60,679 bases of DNA. Source: Phenylobacterium sp. GTDB taxonomy: Bacteria > Pseudomonadota > Alphaproteobacteria > Caulobacterales > Caulobacteraceae. Position numbers and translations under genes: made by a program. This document shows, one piece after another, positions 1-14,299 of this stretch. Location of the stretch: positions 1 through 60,679 of the forward strand of contig NZ_JAUYNW010000038.1 in assembly GCF_030698145.1 (NCBI RefSeq). Direction: 5' to 3'. The number at the start of each line of letters is the position of its first letter. Position 1 is the stretch's first letter. The notes beneath the pieces are model-generated. The model had not been told where the DNA came from. It ran no database searches and worked only from the letters and a program-made list of their open reading frames with translations.

Positions 1-2613
<2,613 letters not shown>

Positions 2614-2826
2614 GGCGTCGTCCGCGACCGTTCGGGAGGGTCGAAGATCGCGTCCAACCATTCGCCGGCCCGCCCCGGCGCAGCTTAGTTCCCCGTCACA
2701 TTTCGCCGGCCGCGCGCACGCGCATGCGCCAATCCGTCGCAGAGAACGGCGTTCGCGTTAAGGCGGCGCTTGGGCCGCGCTGCTAAGTTGCCGATCAAGC
2801 GGCAAGAATCAGGGGCTCACCCGCGC

Positions 2827-5238
2827 ATGCGCAGACTGCTGTCGGTTGGGTTCATCCTGCCGATCATCACCGGCCTGATGTCGCTGCTGTTGGTGGCCGC
2901 GGCGGTCGCCTTCGCGCAGTCGGCGTTGGAGCGGCGCCAGGCCGCCGATCGTGTGGCCTTCGTCACCGACGTCTCGGCCGACCTGTTCTCGGCCATGCAG
3001 CAGTTGCGGCTCGAGCGCGCGGGCGTGAGCTTCGCCCTGGCCAGTCCCCAACCGCCCTCTGAGGCTGCCCGGCGCCAGCTCAGTGTCATGCGCGCCATTG
3101 CGGCGAGAGGACTCGACGCGGCCGTCTCCAAGCTCGAGACGGCGGGCGGCGAGCATGACATCCCCGGCCTGGACGAGGCGCTGCTGGATATCCGCGCCAA
3201 ACGCGCGCGCCTGGAGTGGATGCGGCGCGAGACCGACGCCGCCCTGTCGCACCCCGGCGCCGCGCGGCGGCCGGAACTGCGTGAGACCTGGGTTGAGGCG
3301 AGCACGGCCCTGCCGGCGTCGCTTGATCGCGTGTCCCAGGGGCTCGCCACCCAGGTCGACTATTCGCACCCCTTCGTCACCGAGATGATGGCGATCAAAC
3401 AGGCGGCCTGGATCACGCGCGACGTCGCCGGCACGGACCTGCTGCTGCTTGGCGAGGCCCGCGCCCGTGGGGAGCCGCTCACACTCGACCAGCGTCTGGC
3501 GTTCGCGAACGCCGATGGCCAGGTCGCAACGGCCTGGCGACCGGTGGCCGAAACCATCATGCATGGCCGCGCGCCGCCGCGGCTGCGCCAGGCCGCGGAC
3601 AAGGCGCAGACGGTCTATTTCGGAGAGGCGCGCGCCGCTCGCGCCGCCTTGATCGCCGACCTTGACGCCGGACGACAGCCGAAGGTCGGCCGCCAGGACA
3701 TGAACCGGATGTCGACCCGGGGTCTGCGGAGCCTGATGGATGTCGCGAACACCGCGATCGACCTCATGGCCCAGTACGCGGCCGCCGACGCCGCCAAGGC
3801 GCGACAGGATCTCTATCTGGCCGTGCTGCTCGCCGGCCTGGCCGCGGGCTTCGGACTTACAGCGACGCTCTTTGTGGTCGGCCGGGTCGTGCGGCCCGTG
3901 ATCCGGGTCACCGAAAGCATGCGCCTGGTCGCCGACGGCAACCTGGAGGGTCACATTCCCTATATGTCGCGGGATGACGAGATCGGCGAGCTCGCCCGCG
4001 CGCTGGGCGTCTTCCGCCGCAACGCCCTGGAGAAGCGGTGCGTCGAAATGCAGCTTATCGACAGCCGGGTGGCCAAGGAGGCCGCCGAGGCCGCCAACGA
4101 GATGAAGTCGCAATTCGTCGCCAATATCAGCCACGAGATCCGCACCCCGATGAACGGCGTGCTGGGGCTGCTGCACGTATTGAGCCAGAAGCGGCTCGAT
4201 CCCTCGGCCCAGGGGCTGGTGGACGACGCCATCCGCAGCGGCAAGCTGCTGCAGCGTCTGCTCGACGACGTGATCGACCTCAGCCGGATCGAGGAGGGCC
4301 GCCTGGACCTGGACCCGCGCCCGATGGATCCGGCCCAGACCGTGGCCAGCGTGGTCGACCTGCTGCGGCCGCTGGCCGAGGCCAAGGGCGTCGAGGTCCG
4401 GCTGACCACCCGCGGCGCTCCGGGCTGGATGGTGCTGGACGAGCTGCGCCTGGGCCAGATCGTCCTCAACCTGATGGGCAACGCCGTGAAGTTCACCCAG
4501 GCCGGTCACGTGGAGGCGCGCCTGATCTTCGGAGATGCCGACCGGGCGGGGCGGCGGGAGCTGCGGGTGGAGATCGCCGACACCGGCGTCGGTATCTCCA
4601 AGGCGGCTCAGGCGGCGATCTTCTCGCGCTTCACCCAGGCCGACGAGGCCGTGGCGCGCCGGTTCGGTGGTTCGGGCCTGGGCCTCTCCATCAGCCGCGC
4701 CCTGGCCGAGCTGATGGACGGCGAGGTCGGCTTCGAGAGCCGCGAGGGCGAAGGCTCCACCTTCTGGCTAACGCTCAGCGCGTCGGCCGTCGTGGCCACG
4801 GGTCCGGCCGAGAACCAGGTCGGCGACCTGGACGGCGCGCGCATCCTGGTGGTGGAGGACAACGCCACCAACCGCCTGGTCGCCAAGCTGATCCTGGAAG
4901 AGATGGGCGCCGTGGTGGAAACCGCCGACGACGGCGCCGTGGGGGTGGCGGCGGTCCAGGCCGCGGGCTTCGACCTGGTGCTGATGGATGTCCAGATGCC
5001 GAACATGGACGGGGTGGAGGCCACGCGCCGCATCCGCGCCCTGCCTGGCCCCGTCGGGTGCATCCCAATCGTCGGCCTGACCGCCAATGTCATGCGCCGG
5101 GAACGTGAGGCCTATCTGGCCGCCGGCATGCAGGCGGTCGTCGGCAAGCCGCTGGACGTGGCCGAGCTGGTCGAGGCGATCGCCTCGGCCCTGGCGGCGC
5201 CCGACGAACAGGCCATGCAGGCCCGGGCCCGCGCCTAA
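2827..5238 (+). CDS. Membrane hybrid sensor histidine kinase with receiver domain
   Basis: An 803-residue two-component hybrid kinase. Order: TM1 about residues 9-30, a periplasmic, largely helical region, TM2 about 329-355, HAMP (about 356-405), HisKA with HEIRTP and phospho-acceptor His436, HATPase_c with NAVKF, DTGVGIS and GGSGLGLS, then a receiver domain with VEDN and phospho-acceptor Asp721 in LMDVQMP. The frame is open from a TTG at 2770, but ATG 2827 is preferred: it opens directly on RRLLSVGF and TM1 and has AGGGG 11 bases upstream. The signal is unknown. No Hpt or separate response regulator is adjacent, so the phosphorelay partner lies elsewhere. It converges on recQ with 3 bases between stops. 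Confidence 0.93.
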   Translation: MRRLLSVGFILPIITGLMSLLLVAAAVAFAQSALERRQAADRVAFVTDVSADLFSAMQQLRLERAGVSFALASPQPPSEAARRQLSVMRAIAARGLDAAVSKLETAGGEHDIPGLDEALLDIRAKRARLEWMRRETDAALSHPGAARRPELRETWVEASTALPASLDRVSQGLATQVDYSHPFVTEMMAIKQAAWITRDVAGTDLLLLGEARARGEPLTLDQRLAFANADGQVATAWRPVAETIMHGRAPPRLRQAADKAQTVYFGEARAARAALIADLDAGRQPKVGRQDMNRMSTRGLRSLMDVANTAIDLMAQYAAADAAKARQDLYLAVLLAGLAAGFGLTATLFVVGRVVRPVIRVTESMRLVADGNLEGHIPYMSRDDEIGELARALGVFRRNALEKRCVEMQLIDSRVAKEAAEAANEMKSQFVANISHEIRTPMNGVLGLLHVLSQKRLDPSAQGLVDDAIRSGKLLQRLLDDVIDLSRIEEGRLDLDPRPMDPAQTVASVVDLLRPLAEAKGVEVRLTTRGAPGWMVLDELRLGQIVLNLMGNAVKFTQAGHVEARLIFGDADRAGRRELRVEIADTGVGISKAAQAAIFSRFTQADEAVARRFGGSGLGLSISRALAELMDGEVGFESREGEGSTFWLTLSASAVVATGPAENQVGDLDGARILVVEDNATNRLVAKLILEEMGAVVETADDGAVGVAAVQAAGFDLVLMDVQMPNMDGVEATRRIRALPGPVGCIPIVGLTANVMRREREAYLAAGMQAVVGKPLDVAELVEAIASALAAPDEQAMQARARA

Positions 5239-5241
5239 ACT

Positions 5242-7086
<1,845 letters not shown>

Positions 7087-7144
7087 AGGGCGCTATATGG
7101 CGTGCGCCGCCCGGCAGGCGAAGAGGCAATGCGACGCGGCAGCG

Positions 7145-7184
7145 TTTTGCTGCAGTCCATGCTGCGCAGCATTTCCGCAGCAAA
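7145..7184. repeat. Nested palindrome between the dioxygenase and recQ
   Basis: An outer inverted repeat TTTGCTGC (7146-7153) / GCAGCAAA (7177-7184) encloses a perfect 14-base palindrome ATGCTGCGCAGCAT (7159-7172). On the minus strand it lies just after the dioxygenase stop codon, so it may be a transcription or mRNA-stability hairpin. There is no U-tract, so calling it an intrinsic terminator is uncertain. It also lies about 60 bases upstream of recQ. Confidence 0.55.
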
Positions 7185-7190
7185 GCGGCC

Positions 7191-8213
7191 TCAGGTCACA
7201 GCGTCGAGCCGGCTGATCACCCGCTTCTGAGCCCAGTGCGAGCCCATGCGGTTGGTGAAGATGTCCGGCCGGTCGGCCAGGACCTCGGTCTCCAGCCACA
7301 GCCGCTTCAGGTGGCGGATCTTGCCGGCGGGGCGGTCGTCCACATAGGGCGTGCGCCCGTGGAGCACGTGGTAGTTGTTGATGAACTGCATGTCGCCGGG
7401 GCGGAAATCCATGATCACCGCGTGGCGGCCGGAGTCGGCCTCCGCCTTCATCCAGTCCAGGGCCTCGCGGGCCTTGTCGGTGAGGGTCGGGGCGTCATCG
7501 TGGCGCTGGGAGGCCAGGATGTAGGGGGCGATCAGGCGGATGAACAGGCGGCGGCCATGCTCGGTGAAGACCGGCATAAGGTACCAGCCGGGCTTCCCCG
7601 GCGCCTGCTCGCCGCGATAGTCGAAAGGCTGGGGCTTGTAGAGTTCGGCCGCCAGGTCGGGCCGCTCACGGACCAGCCGGTTGTGCAGCGACACTGAGTT
7701 GCAAACCGCCGAGAGCCCGCCCGAGGCTCCGGTCCTCAGGCACAGCAGGCCCACCAGGTCCGAACCGTCGCAGTGATAGTCGAGCCCGATCTGGCCCAGC
7801 TCGTTGCCCCGCGCGGTGGGGTCGTCCAGAGCCTTGCCGTGGTCGGTGACGTCGCCCAGCAGGTGGCCTTTGGCGTTCTGCGGCCAGGGCCGGCCCAGAT
7901 GCGCGCCAATCCCCCAATAGGCCAGGCACATGTCGTCATTGGTCCAGCGGTCGCGAGGCAGGCCCCGGATCAGCACGAAGCCGCGCCCGTCCATCAGCTC
8001 GCGCTCGATAGCTTTCAGCCGCGCGGCCAGGGTGGGCAGGGGGAAGTCGGCCTTCTCGATCTCCAGGAAGTCGTCGGACTTGGCCCGGGCCGTCGCCATG
8101 GCCGCCTCCAGCTCGGCCACCTCGCCAGCGGTGAGCTCTTCGGTCCAGGCGGCGGGATCGGCGACATCGTCGGCGGTCCATTCGCAGGCGGCTTCCAGCA
8201 CGTGCGGGGTCAT
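7191..8213 (-). CDS. TauD/TfdA-family Fe(II)/2-oxoglutarate dioxygenase
   Basis: A 340-residue member of the TauD/TfdA family, enzymes that hydroxylate small substrates using Fe(II), O2 and 2-oxoglutarate. The HxD iron motif appears as YHCDGSD (His147, Asp149) and the distal histidine as VLHGRT (His285), with basic residues at 300-304 as candidate 2-oxoglutarate ligands. Start ATG 8213 was chosen because the longer frame upstream runs inside the neighbouring gene. It begins 10 bases after the amidohydrolase stop, so the two form an operon. The substrate is not deducible; pairing with a D-aminoacylase-like enzyme suggests use of an N-acylated or amino-acid-like compound (inference). Confidence 0.85.
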   Translation of the reverse strand: MTPHVLEAACEWTADDVADPAAWTEELTAGEVAELEAAMATARAKSDDFLEIEKADFPLPTLAARLKAIERELMDGRGFVLIRGLPRDRWTNDDMCLAYWGIGAHLGRPWPQNAKGHLLGDVTDHGKALDDPTARGNELGQIGLDYHCDGSDLVGLLCLRTGASGGLSAVCNSVSLHNRLVRERPDLAAELYKPQPFDYRGEQAPGKPGWYLMPVFTEHGRRLFIRLIAPYILASQRHDDAPTLTDKAREALDWMKAEADSGRHAVIMDFRPGDMQFINNYHVLHGRTPYVDDRPAGKIRHLKRLWLETEVLADRPDIFTNRMGSHWAQKRVISRLDAVT

Positions 8214-8223
8214 GGCGACCCCC

Positions 8224-9963
8224 CTATTCCGCGGCCATGGCGACGGGGCCGCGCTTCGCGCCCCGCAGCAGGCGGCCCGGCAAGGCGCCGGTGGGTTCGC
8301 CGTCGCGATAGGTGACCTGGCCGGCGACGATGGTGGCCACATAGCCGTCGGCGCGCTGCACCAGCCGCCGTCCCCCGGCCGGGAGATCATGGGCCACGGC
8401 CGGCGCCTTCAGGGTCAGGTTCTCGTAGTCGATGATGTTGAGATCGGCGCGGTAGCCCGGCGCGATCAGGCCGCGATCGTGCAGCCCGACCGCCCTGGCG
8501 GTGTCATTCGTCTGCATACGGACCATGGTCTGCAGGTCGAGCCTTGGGCCCCGCGTGCGGTCCCGCGTCCAGTGGGTCAGGTTCGAGGTCGGGAAGGAGC
8601 CGTCGCAGATCATTCCCACATGGGCCCCGCCGTCTGACAGGCCGGGCACGGTGTTGGGATGGGTCAGCATGGCGTGGCTGGGGTCCAGCGAGCCGTTCGC
8701 ATAGTTGAGGAACGGCAGGTAGAGCATGCCCTTGCCGTCGTTGGAGAGCATGTGGTCCAGGGCCAGCTCTTCCGGTGTCACGCCCTGGGCCGCCGCGAGG
8801 GCGGCGATGGTGCGGTCGGCGGTCTGCTCGTAGTCGGGAGCCTCGCCCATCAGGAACATGATGTGCCAATTGCGGGTCATGTTGGCCGCGAAGCCCGGCC
8901 CGCCGGGCGCGCCGTCGGCCAGGAGCCGAGCGCGGAAATCCAGGTCACGCAGATGGGTCAGGCGCTCGGCCAGGGGCAGCTGGGCGATGTCGCGATAGGT
9001 CGGATAGGCGCTGAACGGATTGAGGGTCAGCTCGAAGCCGAACAGGATCCCCACCGGCCGTCCGCAGACCTGGGCGCGCATCTCCAGTCCCGCCGCATTG
9101 GCGTCGGCCAGGCGTTCCAGCAGCAGCTTCCATTGGTCGGGATCGCGCGGGCTCTGGACCAGGGAGAACGACAGCGGCCGGCCCGACCGCTCCACCAGCC
9201 GGCGCAGCATGGCGAACTCGGCCTCGGGATCGGCGAAGTCGGAGACGAACTGCAGGGTCCCCTTGCCGGCCGCGGCCAGGCCCATGGCGATGCCGCCGAG
9301 TTCGTCCTCCGACGCCGTCAGGGTGGGCGTCGGCTGGCCGTCGCTGGTGCGGTGGTTCAGCGTGCGTGAGGTGGAAAATCCCAGGGCCCCGGCCTCCACC
9401 GCCCGTTTGGCGACGGCGGCCATGGCGTGGATGTCGGCCTCCGTGGCGTCCTCGCGATTGGCCCCGCGCTCGCCCATGACGAAGACCCGAAGCGCCGCGT
9501 GCGGGAGCTGGGTCCCGATGTCGACGTCGAAGGCGCGCTGGTCTAGGGCGTCCAGATAGTCGGGGAAGCTCTCCCAGTTCCAGGGCAGGCCCTGCGTCAG
9601 CACCGGGAAGGGGATGTCCTCGACGCCTTCCATCAGGCGGATCAGCCGGTCGTGGTCCTGCGGCTTGCAAGGGGCGAAGCCGACCCCGCAATTGCCCATC
9701 ACCACCGTGGTCACCCCGTGCCAGGCTGAGGGCTGCATGTGGTGGTCCCAGGTGGCCTGGCCGTCATAGTGGGTGTGGATGTCGACGAAGCCCGGGGTGA
9801 CGATCCTGCCCGAGGCGTCGATCTCCTCGGCCCCTTGGCCCGCGATGTCCCCGACCTTTGCGATCAGGCCGTTCTTCACGGCCACGTCGGCGCGGTACGG
9901 AACGCCGCCGGTTCCGTCCACGACGGTCCCGCCCCGGATGACGAGGTCCCAGGCCTTTTCCAT
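8224..9963 (-). CDS. Amidohydrolase of the N-acyl-D-amino-acid deacylase family
   Basis: A 579-residue metal-dependent amidohydrolase (amidohydrolase_3 / D-aminoacylase family). The first metal motif HTH lies at 63-65 in [10 protein letters not shown], preceded by the small beta-sandwich start [10 protein letters not shown], and the C-terminal sandwich contains [16 protein letters not shown]. The ATG at 9963 has AGGGAGA 7-8 bases upstream; an upstream in-frame ATG at 9984 has no such site. Members hydrolyse N-acyl-D-amino acids or related amides, but the exact substrate is unknown. First gene of a two-gene unit with the dioxygenase. Confidence 0.88.
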   Translation of the reverse strand: MEKAWDLVIRGGTVVDGTGGVPYRADVAVKNGLIAKVGDIAGQGAEEIDASGRIVTPGFVDIHTHYDGQATWDHHMQPSAWHGVTTVVMGNCGVGFAPCKPQDHDRLIRLMEGVEDIPFPVLTQGLPWNWESFPDYLDALDQRAFDVDIGTQLPHAALRVFVMGERGANREDATEADIHAMAAVAKRAVEAGALGFSTSRTLNHRTSDGQPTPTLTASEDELGGIAMGLAAAGKGTLQFVSDFADPEAEFAMLRRLVERSGRPLSFSLVQSPRDPDQWKLLLERLADANAAGLEMRAQVCGRPVGILFGFELTLNPFSAYPTYRDIAQLPLAERLTHLRDLDFRARLLADGAPGGPGFAANMTRNWHIMFLMGEAPDYEQTADRTIAALAAAQGVTPEELALDHMLSNDGKGMLYLPFLNYANGSLDPSHAMLTHPNTVPGLSDGGAHVGMICDGSFPTSNLTHWTRDRTRGPRLDLQTMVRMQTNDTARAVGLHDRGLIAPGYRADLNIIDYENLTLKAPAVAHDLPAGGRRLVQRADGYVATIVAGQVTYRDGEPTGALPGRLLRGAKRGPVAMAAE

Positions 9964-10040
9964 GGCCGCTCTCCCTAAGACCATACTCTTGGGAAGAATT
10001 AGCCGCCCGACGGTGGGGTCAGGTCAAGGGCGCCCTTAGG

Positions 10041-10538
10041 TTACTTGCCGTCTTCGCGGGGCTGCTGCCCGACCTTGTTGGCGCAGCCGCGGAAGGTCAG
10101 GTCGCCCAGGGTGACCACGGCGAGGTACGGGTAGTTGAGGTTCGACATGCCGTCGGAACAGTCTTCCTGCGCCAGGCTGACCATGAAGGTCTTGCCGTTC
10201 GCCGTGGTCGACCAGACCGCCTTCTGGCCATCGTCATTGGCGCCGGGATTGGCGGCGACGACCGCGGGCTCCGGATCGGGGCGGGTCAGGGCGATCTTGT
10301 CGGCGCGGATCTGAACGGCCCAGAAGGGCTCGGTCCCGCGCGCGTCGATGTCGCCGGTGAATTCCTTGGGCGTCTCAGGCTCCTCGGGCTCCTCCGGCGG
10401 CGCGGGCACGTCGGCCGCGTCGGCTGGTGGCGGGGCGGGCTCGCCGTCCGGGGCCTGGGGCTGGCAGGCGGCGAGCATCAGGACCGCGACGGCCCCGGCG
10501 AGGCTCGCGGAAAGAGTCGTCGGAAGAACGTGTCGCAT
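10041..10538 (-). CDS. Putative lipoprotein with COG3650-like domain
   Basis: A 165-residue exported lipoprotein. The signal peptide ends in the lipobox MLAAC with Cys25, followed by a proline- and glutamate-rich linker (about 26-60). The C-terminal domain carries GTEPFWAVQ and the pattern DCSDGMSNLNYPY...LRGCA-like (here LTFRGCA) seen in COG3650-type periplasmic proteins. Two cysteines in that domain could form a disulfide. Start ATG 10538 is preferred over 10553 because AAAGGA lies 7-8 bases upstream. Function unknown. Divergent from the methyltransferase with only 45 bases between the starts. Confidence 0.85.
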   Translation of the reverse strand: MRHVLPTTLSASLAGAVAVLMLAACQPQAPDGEPAPPPADAADVPAPPEEPEEPETPKEFTGDIDARGTEPFWAVQIRADKIALTRPDPEPAVVAANPGANDDGQKAVWSTTANGKTFMVSLAQEDCSDGMSNLNYPYLAVVTLGDLTFRGCANKVGQQPREDGK

Positions 10539-10583
10539 CGGCGATCCTTTCACGGCGGCGTGGGCAGGCTAGACTCGCACAAG

Positions 10584-11720
10584 ATGAGTCGGAACAGAGC
10601 CCTTCGTTTTCTGGAATTCTTCGCGGGCGGCGGCATGGCCCGCCTTGGGCTCGGCGCGGGCTGGTCCTGCGCCTTCGCCAACGACTTCGACCCGGTCAAG
10701 GTTGCGACCTATCGCGCCAATTTCGAGGACGCCGAGCAGCATCTGCGGGCTGGCGACGTCTGGGCCCTGGACGCGGGCGACCTGCCGAGGGGGGGCGACC
10801 TGGCCTGGGCCTCCTCGCCCTGCCAGGACTTCAGCCTGGCCGGCGGCCGGGCGGGACTGGCCGGCGGCAAGTCCTCGGCCTTCTTCGGTTTCTGGCGGCT
10901 TATCGAGGCCTTGGGGCGGGACGCGCCGCGGGCGGTGGTGATCGAGAACGTCAGCGGCCTGCTCACCTCACACGGCGGGGCTGACTTCACCGCTCTCTGC
11001 GCGGCCCTGGCCGGCCAGGGCTACAGCTTCGGCGCGCTCGAGATCGACGCGGCCCGGTTCGTCCCCCAGTCGCGGCCCCGGGTGTTCGTCATCGCCACCC
11101 GTACGCCGCCGCCTGACCAGTTGGTCGGCGACAGCCCGTTCCAGACCCGCCTGGTCCGGGAGGCCCAGGCCCGCCTGCCCGCCGATCTCGCCGCGCGCTG
11201 GATCTGGTGGAGGGGCGAGGCGCCGGCGACGCGCAACACCGACCTCGCCAGCCTGCTGGAACCCGACGACGCGGTCGCCTGGCACAGCGCGGCGCGCACG
11301 ACGCGGCTGATCGAGCTGATGTCGCCTTTGCACCAAAGGCGGCTGGCGGCGGCCCAGGCGAGCGGTGTCCGCCAGGTCGGCGCGGTCTTCAAACGCATGC
11401 GGGTGGAGGACGGCGTCCGGGTCCAGCGGGCCGAGGCGCGGTTCGATGGCCTGGCCGGCTGCCTGCGCACGCCCCGTGGGGGGTCTTCGCGCCAGACCCT
11501 GATCGTGACGGAGGGGCAGATCGTCCGTTCGCGCCTGGTCACGGCGCGCGAGGCCGCACGGCTGATGGGGCTGCCCGAGACCTATCAGACTCCATCCTCG
11601 GCGACCTCGGCCCTGCACGTGATGGGCGACGGCGTCGTAGTTCCCGTCGTGCGCTGGCTGGCCGCCGCGATCCTGGAACCGCTGCTGACGCCGACGCAGA
11701 GCGTGCTGGCCGCCGAATAG
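10584..11720 (+). CDS. dcm: DNA cytosine-5 methyltransferase (Dcm type)
   Basis: A 378-residue C5-cytosine DNA methyltransferase, transferring methyl groups from S-adenosylmethionine to cytosine in a specific duplex site. Motif I is FFAGGGMARLGLG (12-24), motif IV SSPCQDFS with catalytic Cys80, motif VI IENVSG (121-123 ENV), and motif VIII QSRPRVF (163-168). A variable target-recognition region about 200-290 precedes motifs IX-X. The target site cannot be read from sequence. ATG 10584 starts the family N-terminus; an in-frame start at 10530 would overlap the lipoprotein gene. No restriction endonuclease is adjacent, so it is an orphan methylase, but a vsr gene lies 2.6 kb downstream. Confidence 0.93.
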   Translation: MSRNRALRFLEFFAGGGMARLGLGAGWSCAFANDFDPVKVATYRANFEDAEQHLRAGDVWALDAGDLPRGGDLAWASSPCQDFSLAGGRAGLAGGKSSAFFGFWRLIEALGRDAPRAVVIENVSGLLTSHGGADFTALCAALAGQGYSFGALEIDAARFVPQSRPRVFVIATRTPPPDQLVGDSPFQTRLVREAQARLPADLAARWIWWRGEAPATRNTDLASLLEPDDAVAWHSAARTTRLIELMSPLHQRRLAAAQASGVRQVGAVFKRMRVEDGVRVQRAEARFDGLAGCLRTPRGGSSRQTLIVTEGQIVRSRLVTAREAARLMGLPETYQTPSSATSALHVMGDGVVVPVVRWLAAAILEPLLTPTQSVLAAE

Positions 11721-11816
11721 CCCAACTAGCGCCACCCCCCAGAGAAAGTGCGCTTCCAAATCCCGGCCACGGGCCTAAGTTCTCCGGCAATCGACCCTTG
11801 CAGCCAGAGACATCCC

Positions 11817-12806
11817 ATGGCCGACGCCGGATCCACCACCAAGGACGCCGCCCGCTACAAGCGCTCCGGGCGCGGCAAGATCTTCGATTCCGTCCTCGAC
11901 CTGATCGGCGACACCCCGTTGGTGCGCCTGCCGCGGCTGCACGCAGCGCTGAAGCCGCAGGGCGAGGTCGTCGCCAAGCTGGAGTTCTTCAACCCGCTGG
12001 CCTCGGTGAAGGACCGGATCGGGGTGTCCATGATCGAGTGGCTGGAGGCCAAGGGCCTCCTGAAGCCCGGCGGCTCCATCGTCGAGCCGACCAGCGGCAA
12101 CACCGGCATCGCGCTGGCCTTCGTCGCCGCGGCCAAGGGCTATCCGATCACCCTGGTCATGCCCGAGAGCATGTCCATCGAACGGCGCAAGATGCTGATC
12201 ATCCTGGGCGCCAAGCTGGAACTGACCCCCGCCGAGCGCGGCATGGCCGGCGCGGTGGCCCGCGCCAGGGAGATCGTCGAGGCCACGCCCGGCGCGGTGA
12301 TGCCCCAGCAGTTCGACAACGAGGCCAACCCGCTGATCCACCGGGTCTCCACCGCCGAGGAGATCTGGAACGACACCGAGGGCCGCGTCGACGCGGTGAT
12401 CTCCGGGGTCGGCACCGGCGGCACCATCACCGGCGTCGGCCAGGTGCTGAAGGCGCGCAAGCCATCGGTGCGGATGGTCGCCGTGGAGCCTGAGTCCTCG
12501 CCCGTGCTGTCGGGCGGCCAGCCCGCGCCGCACAAGATCCAGGGGATCGGGGCGGGCTTCGTGCCCTCGATCCTGGACCGCGGGATCATCGACGAGATCA
12601 TCCAGGTCTCCAACGACGACAGCTTCGCCATGGCCCGCCGGGTCGCCAAGGAGGAGGGGATTCCGGTGGGCATCTCGTCCGGCGCGGCCCTGACCGCGGC
12701 CTTCGACGTGGCCTCGCGCGACGAGTTCAAGGGCAAGCTGATCGTGGCGATCATCCCGAGCTTCGCCGAACGCTACCTGTCGACGGCGCTGTTCGACGGC
12801 CTGTAG
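11817..12806 (+). CDS. cysK: Cysteine synthase A (O-acetylserine sulfhydrylase)
   Basis: A 329-residue PLP enzyme that converts O-acetylserine and sulfide to cysteine. The PLP lysine is Lys65 in LASVKDR, the substrate loop PTSGNTG is at 91-97, and the phosphate-binding glycine loop [11 protein letters not shown] is near residue 196-206. Length is typical of CysK. The N-terminal extension of about 20 residues ([20 protein letters not shown]) is longer than usual. ATG 11817 was chosen over the upstream frame start at 11748, which would add an implausible segment. Its last 34 bases overlap the opposite-strand DUF2306 gene. Confidence 0.93.
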   Translation: MADAGSTTKDAARYKRSGRGKIFDSVLDLIGDTPLVRLPRLHAALKPQGEVVAKLEFFNPLASVKDRIGVSMIEWLEAKGLLKPGGSIVEPTSGNTGIALAFVAAAKGYPITLVMPESMSIERRKMLIILGAKLELTPAERGMAGAVARAREIVEATPGAVMPQQFDNEANPLIHRVSTAEEIWNDTEGRVDAVISGVGTGGTITGVGQVLKARKPSVRMVAVEPESSPVLSGGQPAPHKIQGIGAGFVPSILDRGIIDEIIQVSNDDSFAMARRVAKEEGIPVGISSGAALTAAFDVASRDEFKGKLIVAIIPSFAERYLSTALFDGL

Positions 12807-13426
12807 GCGATACGCCTCGGGTTGGGGCGCCGGGCGAAGGCGCCGCGGAGATAGAGCTCGGCCAGGATCAGGTTGGGGATCCAGCTCACATAGGCGGTCG
12901 CCACATAGGCGTCGTCCGGCGACAGGCCGAGCAGCGGAAGCACCAACAGGTCGATCCGCAGCATCACCGCGGCGAAGGTCATGGCGATGGAGCGGACCAT
13001 CCATTCGCGGTGCTCGACGAAGCGGCGCGCCAGGGCCATGCGCCAGGCCTGCGCATTGGCGGTGATCCAGCACACCGCCAGGGTGGCGAACCCGACGGTG
13101 GCGACGGGTCCGGCCGTCGTGCCGAACGCCATGATGAAGCCGCCGATCCCGCCGGCGATGCAGCCGATGACATAGGTGCGGCCCATCCAGCGATGCAGCC
13201 GCCAGTGCTTCTCGCGCAGGCCGGGCAGGAACTGGAAGGGGCCCAGCAGCAGGGCCGTCGCGGCCCCCGCCACATGGACATCCAGCCAGGGCCGGGCGAA
13301 CAGGTTCGCCAGGATCTCGGGGTCCATCAGGCCCATGCGCGGCAGGTAGCGATAGGAGAAGATCGCCACGGCCACGCTCAAGAAGGCGGCCAGGCTCCAA
13401 AGGGTGCGGGTCAGGGGTCGGGTCAT
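12773..13426 (-). CDS. DUF2306 membrane protein
   Basis: A 217-residue integral membrane protein with six or so hydrophobic segments. The family signature [13 protein letters not shown] near residue 71 and EHREWMVRS near 138 match DUF2306 proteins, which are of unknown function; the histidines could bind haem or a metal (inference). The start ATG 13426 has CGGAG 8 bases upstream. The stop falls inside the 3' end of cysK, giving a 34-base convergent overlap. It is divergent from the LytTR gene; DUF2306 and LytTR genes are often neighbours, so a joint function is plausible. Confidence 0.85.
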   Translation of the reverse strand: MTRPLTRTLWSLAAFLSVAVAIFSYRYLPRMGLMDPEILANLFARPWLDVHVAGAATALLLGPFQFLPGLREKHWRLHRWMGRTYVIGCIAGGIGGFIMAFGTTAGPVATVGFATLAVCWITANAQAWRMALARRFVEHREWMVRSIAMTFAAVMLRIDLLVLPLLGLSPDDAYVATAYVSWIPNLILAELYLRGAFARRPNPRRIAYRPSNSAVDR

Positions 13427-13530
13427 CTGTTCGCTCCGGTTCGGGGCGAGATTGCCGCGGTCTCCAGGCCGCGCTAGCCGAGGTCCGCGAACGGCGCCAA
13501 ATCTGCGTGAATGGAACAGATCGCCTGACC

Positions 13531-14295
13531 ATGAAGCCCCTGGCCCAACCGGCGCCCTGGCGGCGCGTCGCTTCCGACGTCGCACTGCTCGTCGCGCTCG
13601 GCCTGTTCATGGGCGCGGTGGGACCGTTCGGCAGCGACGCCATGCCGAGCGCCACGCGCTATTCCTACTGGACGGCCTGCATCGTCGGCGGCGGGGTGAT
13701 CGGCGTCGCGATCGACGAGATCGTCGGCCTGCGCCTGGGCGCGTTCTGGCGCCGGGTCGCCGCGGTCAGCCTGCTGATGACCCCCCTCGTCGCCCTCTAC
13801 GTGCTCGTGGTCCCGGGCCAGATGTACGGCACGCCCTTCGAGGCCTGGCACCTGCGGGACCTGCTTTGGCAGGTGCTGGTGATCAGCGCCCTGGTGATGT
13901 CGGTGCGCGCCCTGGTCTGGCGGCGGCCGCGCACCGTGGTCGAGACCCGGGTCGTCGTCGCCCCGCCGCTGCCAGAGGCGGAGGCCGCCTTCCGGCGCAG
14001 GCTGTCGGCGCGCCGCCGCGCGGCCCGGCTGATCGCCATCGAGGCCCACGACCACTATCTCCGCGTCCATACCGACGCCGGGCCGGACCTGGTCACCCTG
14101 CGCTTCGCCGACGCCTTGGCCGAGCTGGCGGGCGCCCACGGCTTCCAGGTCCACCGCTCGTGGTGGGTGGCCGCCGACGCCATCGAGGCCGTGCGCTGGC
14201 GCCGCGGTGCGGGCGAGGCGCGCATGGCCGGCGGCCTCAGCGTGCCGGTCAGCCGCAGCCATGCGCCCGTCCTCAAGTCGGCGGGATGGTTCTAG
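13531..14295 (+). CDS. Membrane-anchored LytTR-domain transcriptional regulator
   Basis: A 254-residue protein with about four N-terminal transmembrane helices (residues 10-140 by hydrophobicity, including VALLVALGLFMGAV and LLWQVLVISALVM) and a C-terminal LytTR DNA-binding domain. The LytTR features are AARLIAIEAHDHYLRVHTD, FADALAEL and QVHRSWWVA. It has no receiver domain, so it would act as a one-component membrane regulator. The start is uncertain: GTG 13507 is in frame and 8 codons longer; ATG 13531 is used here. It is followed 4 bases later by vsr, so the two are probably cotranscribed. Confidence 0.82.
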   Translation: MKPLAQPAPWRRVASDVALLVALGLFMGAVGPFGSDAMPSATRYSYWTACIVGGGVIGVAIDEIVGLRLGAFWRRVAAVSLLMTPLVALYVLVVPGQMYGTPFEAWHLRDLLWQVLVISALVMSVRALVWRRPRTVVETRVVVAPPLPEAEAAFRRRLSARRRAARLIAIEAHDHYLRVHTDAGPDLVTLRFADALAELAGAHGFQVHRSWWVAADAIEAVRWRRGAGEARMAGGLSVPVSRSHAPVLKSAGWF

Positions 14296-14299
14296 GCCG

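Noticed and set aside
2614..2826. Searched for a terminator or small gene between gyrB and the histidine kinase.
   Set aside because: Only GC-rich alternations (GCGCGCACGCGCATGCGC) were seen; no stable hairpin with a U-tract and no frame with a ribosome site.
2809..4509. A 566-codon minus-strand frame inside the histidine kinase.
   Set aside because: Shadow of the kinase; no recognisable domain, and it would leave the kinase motifs unexplained.
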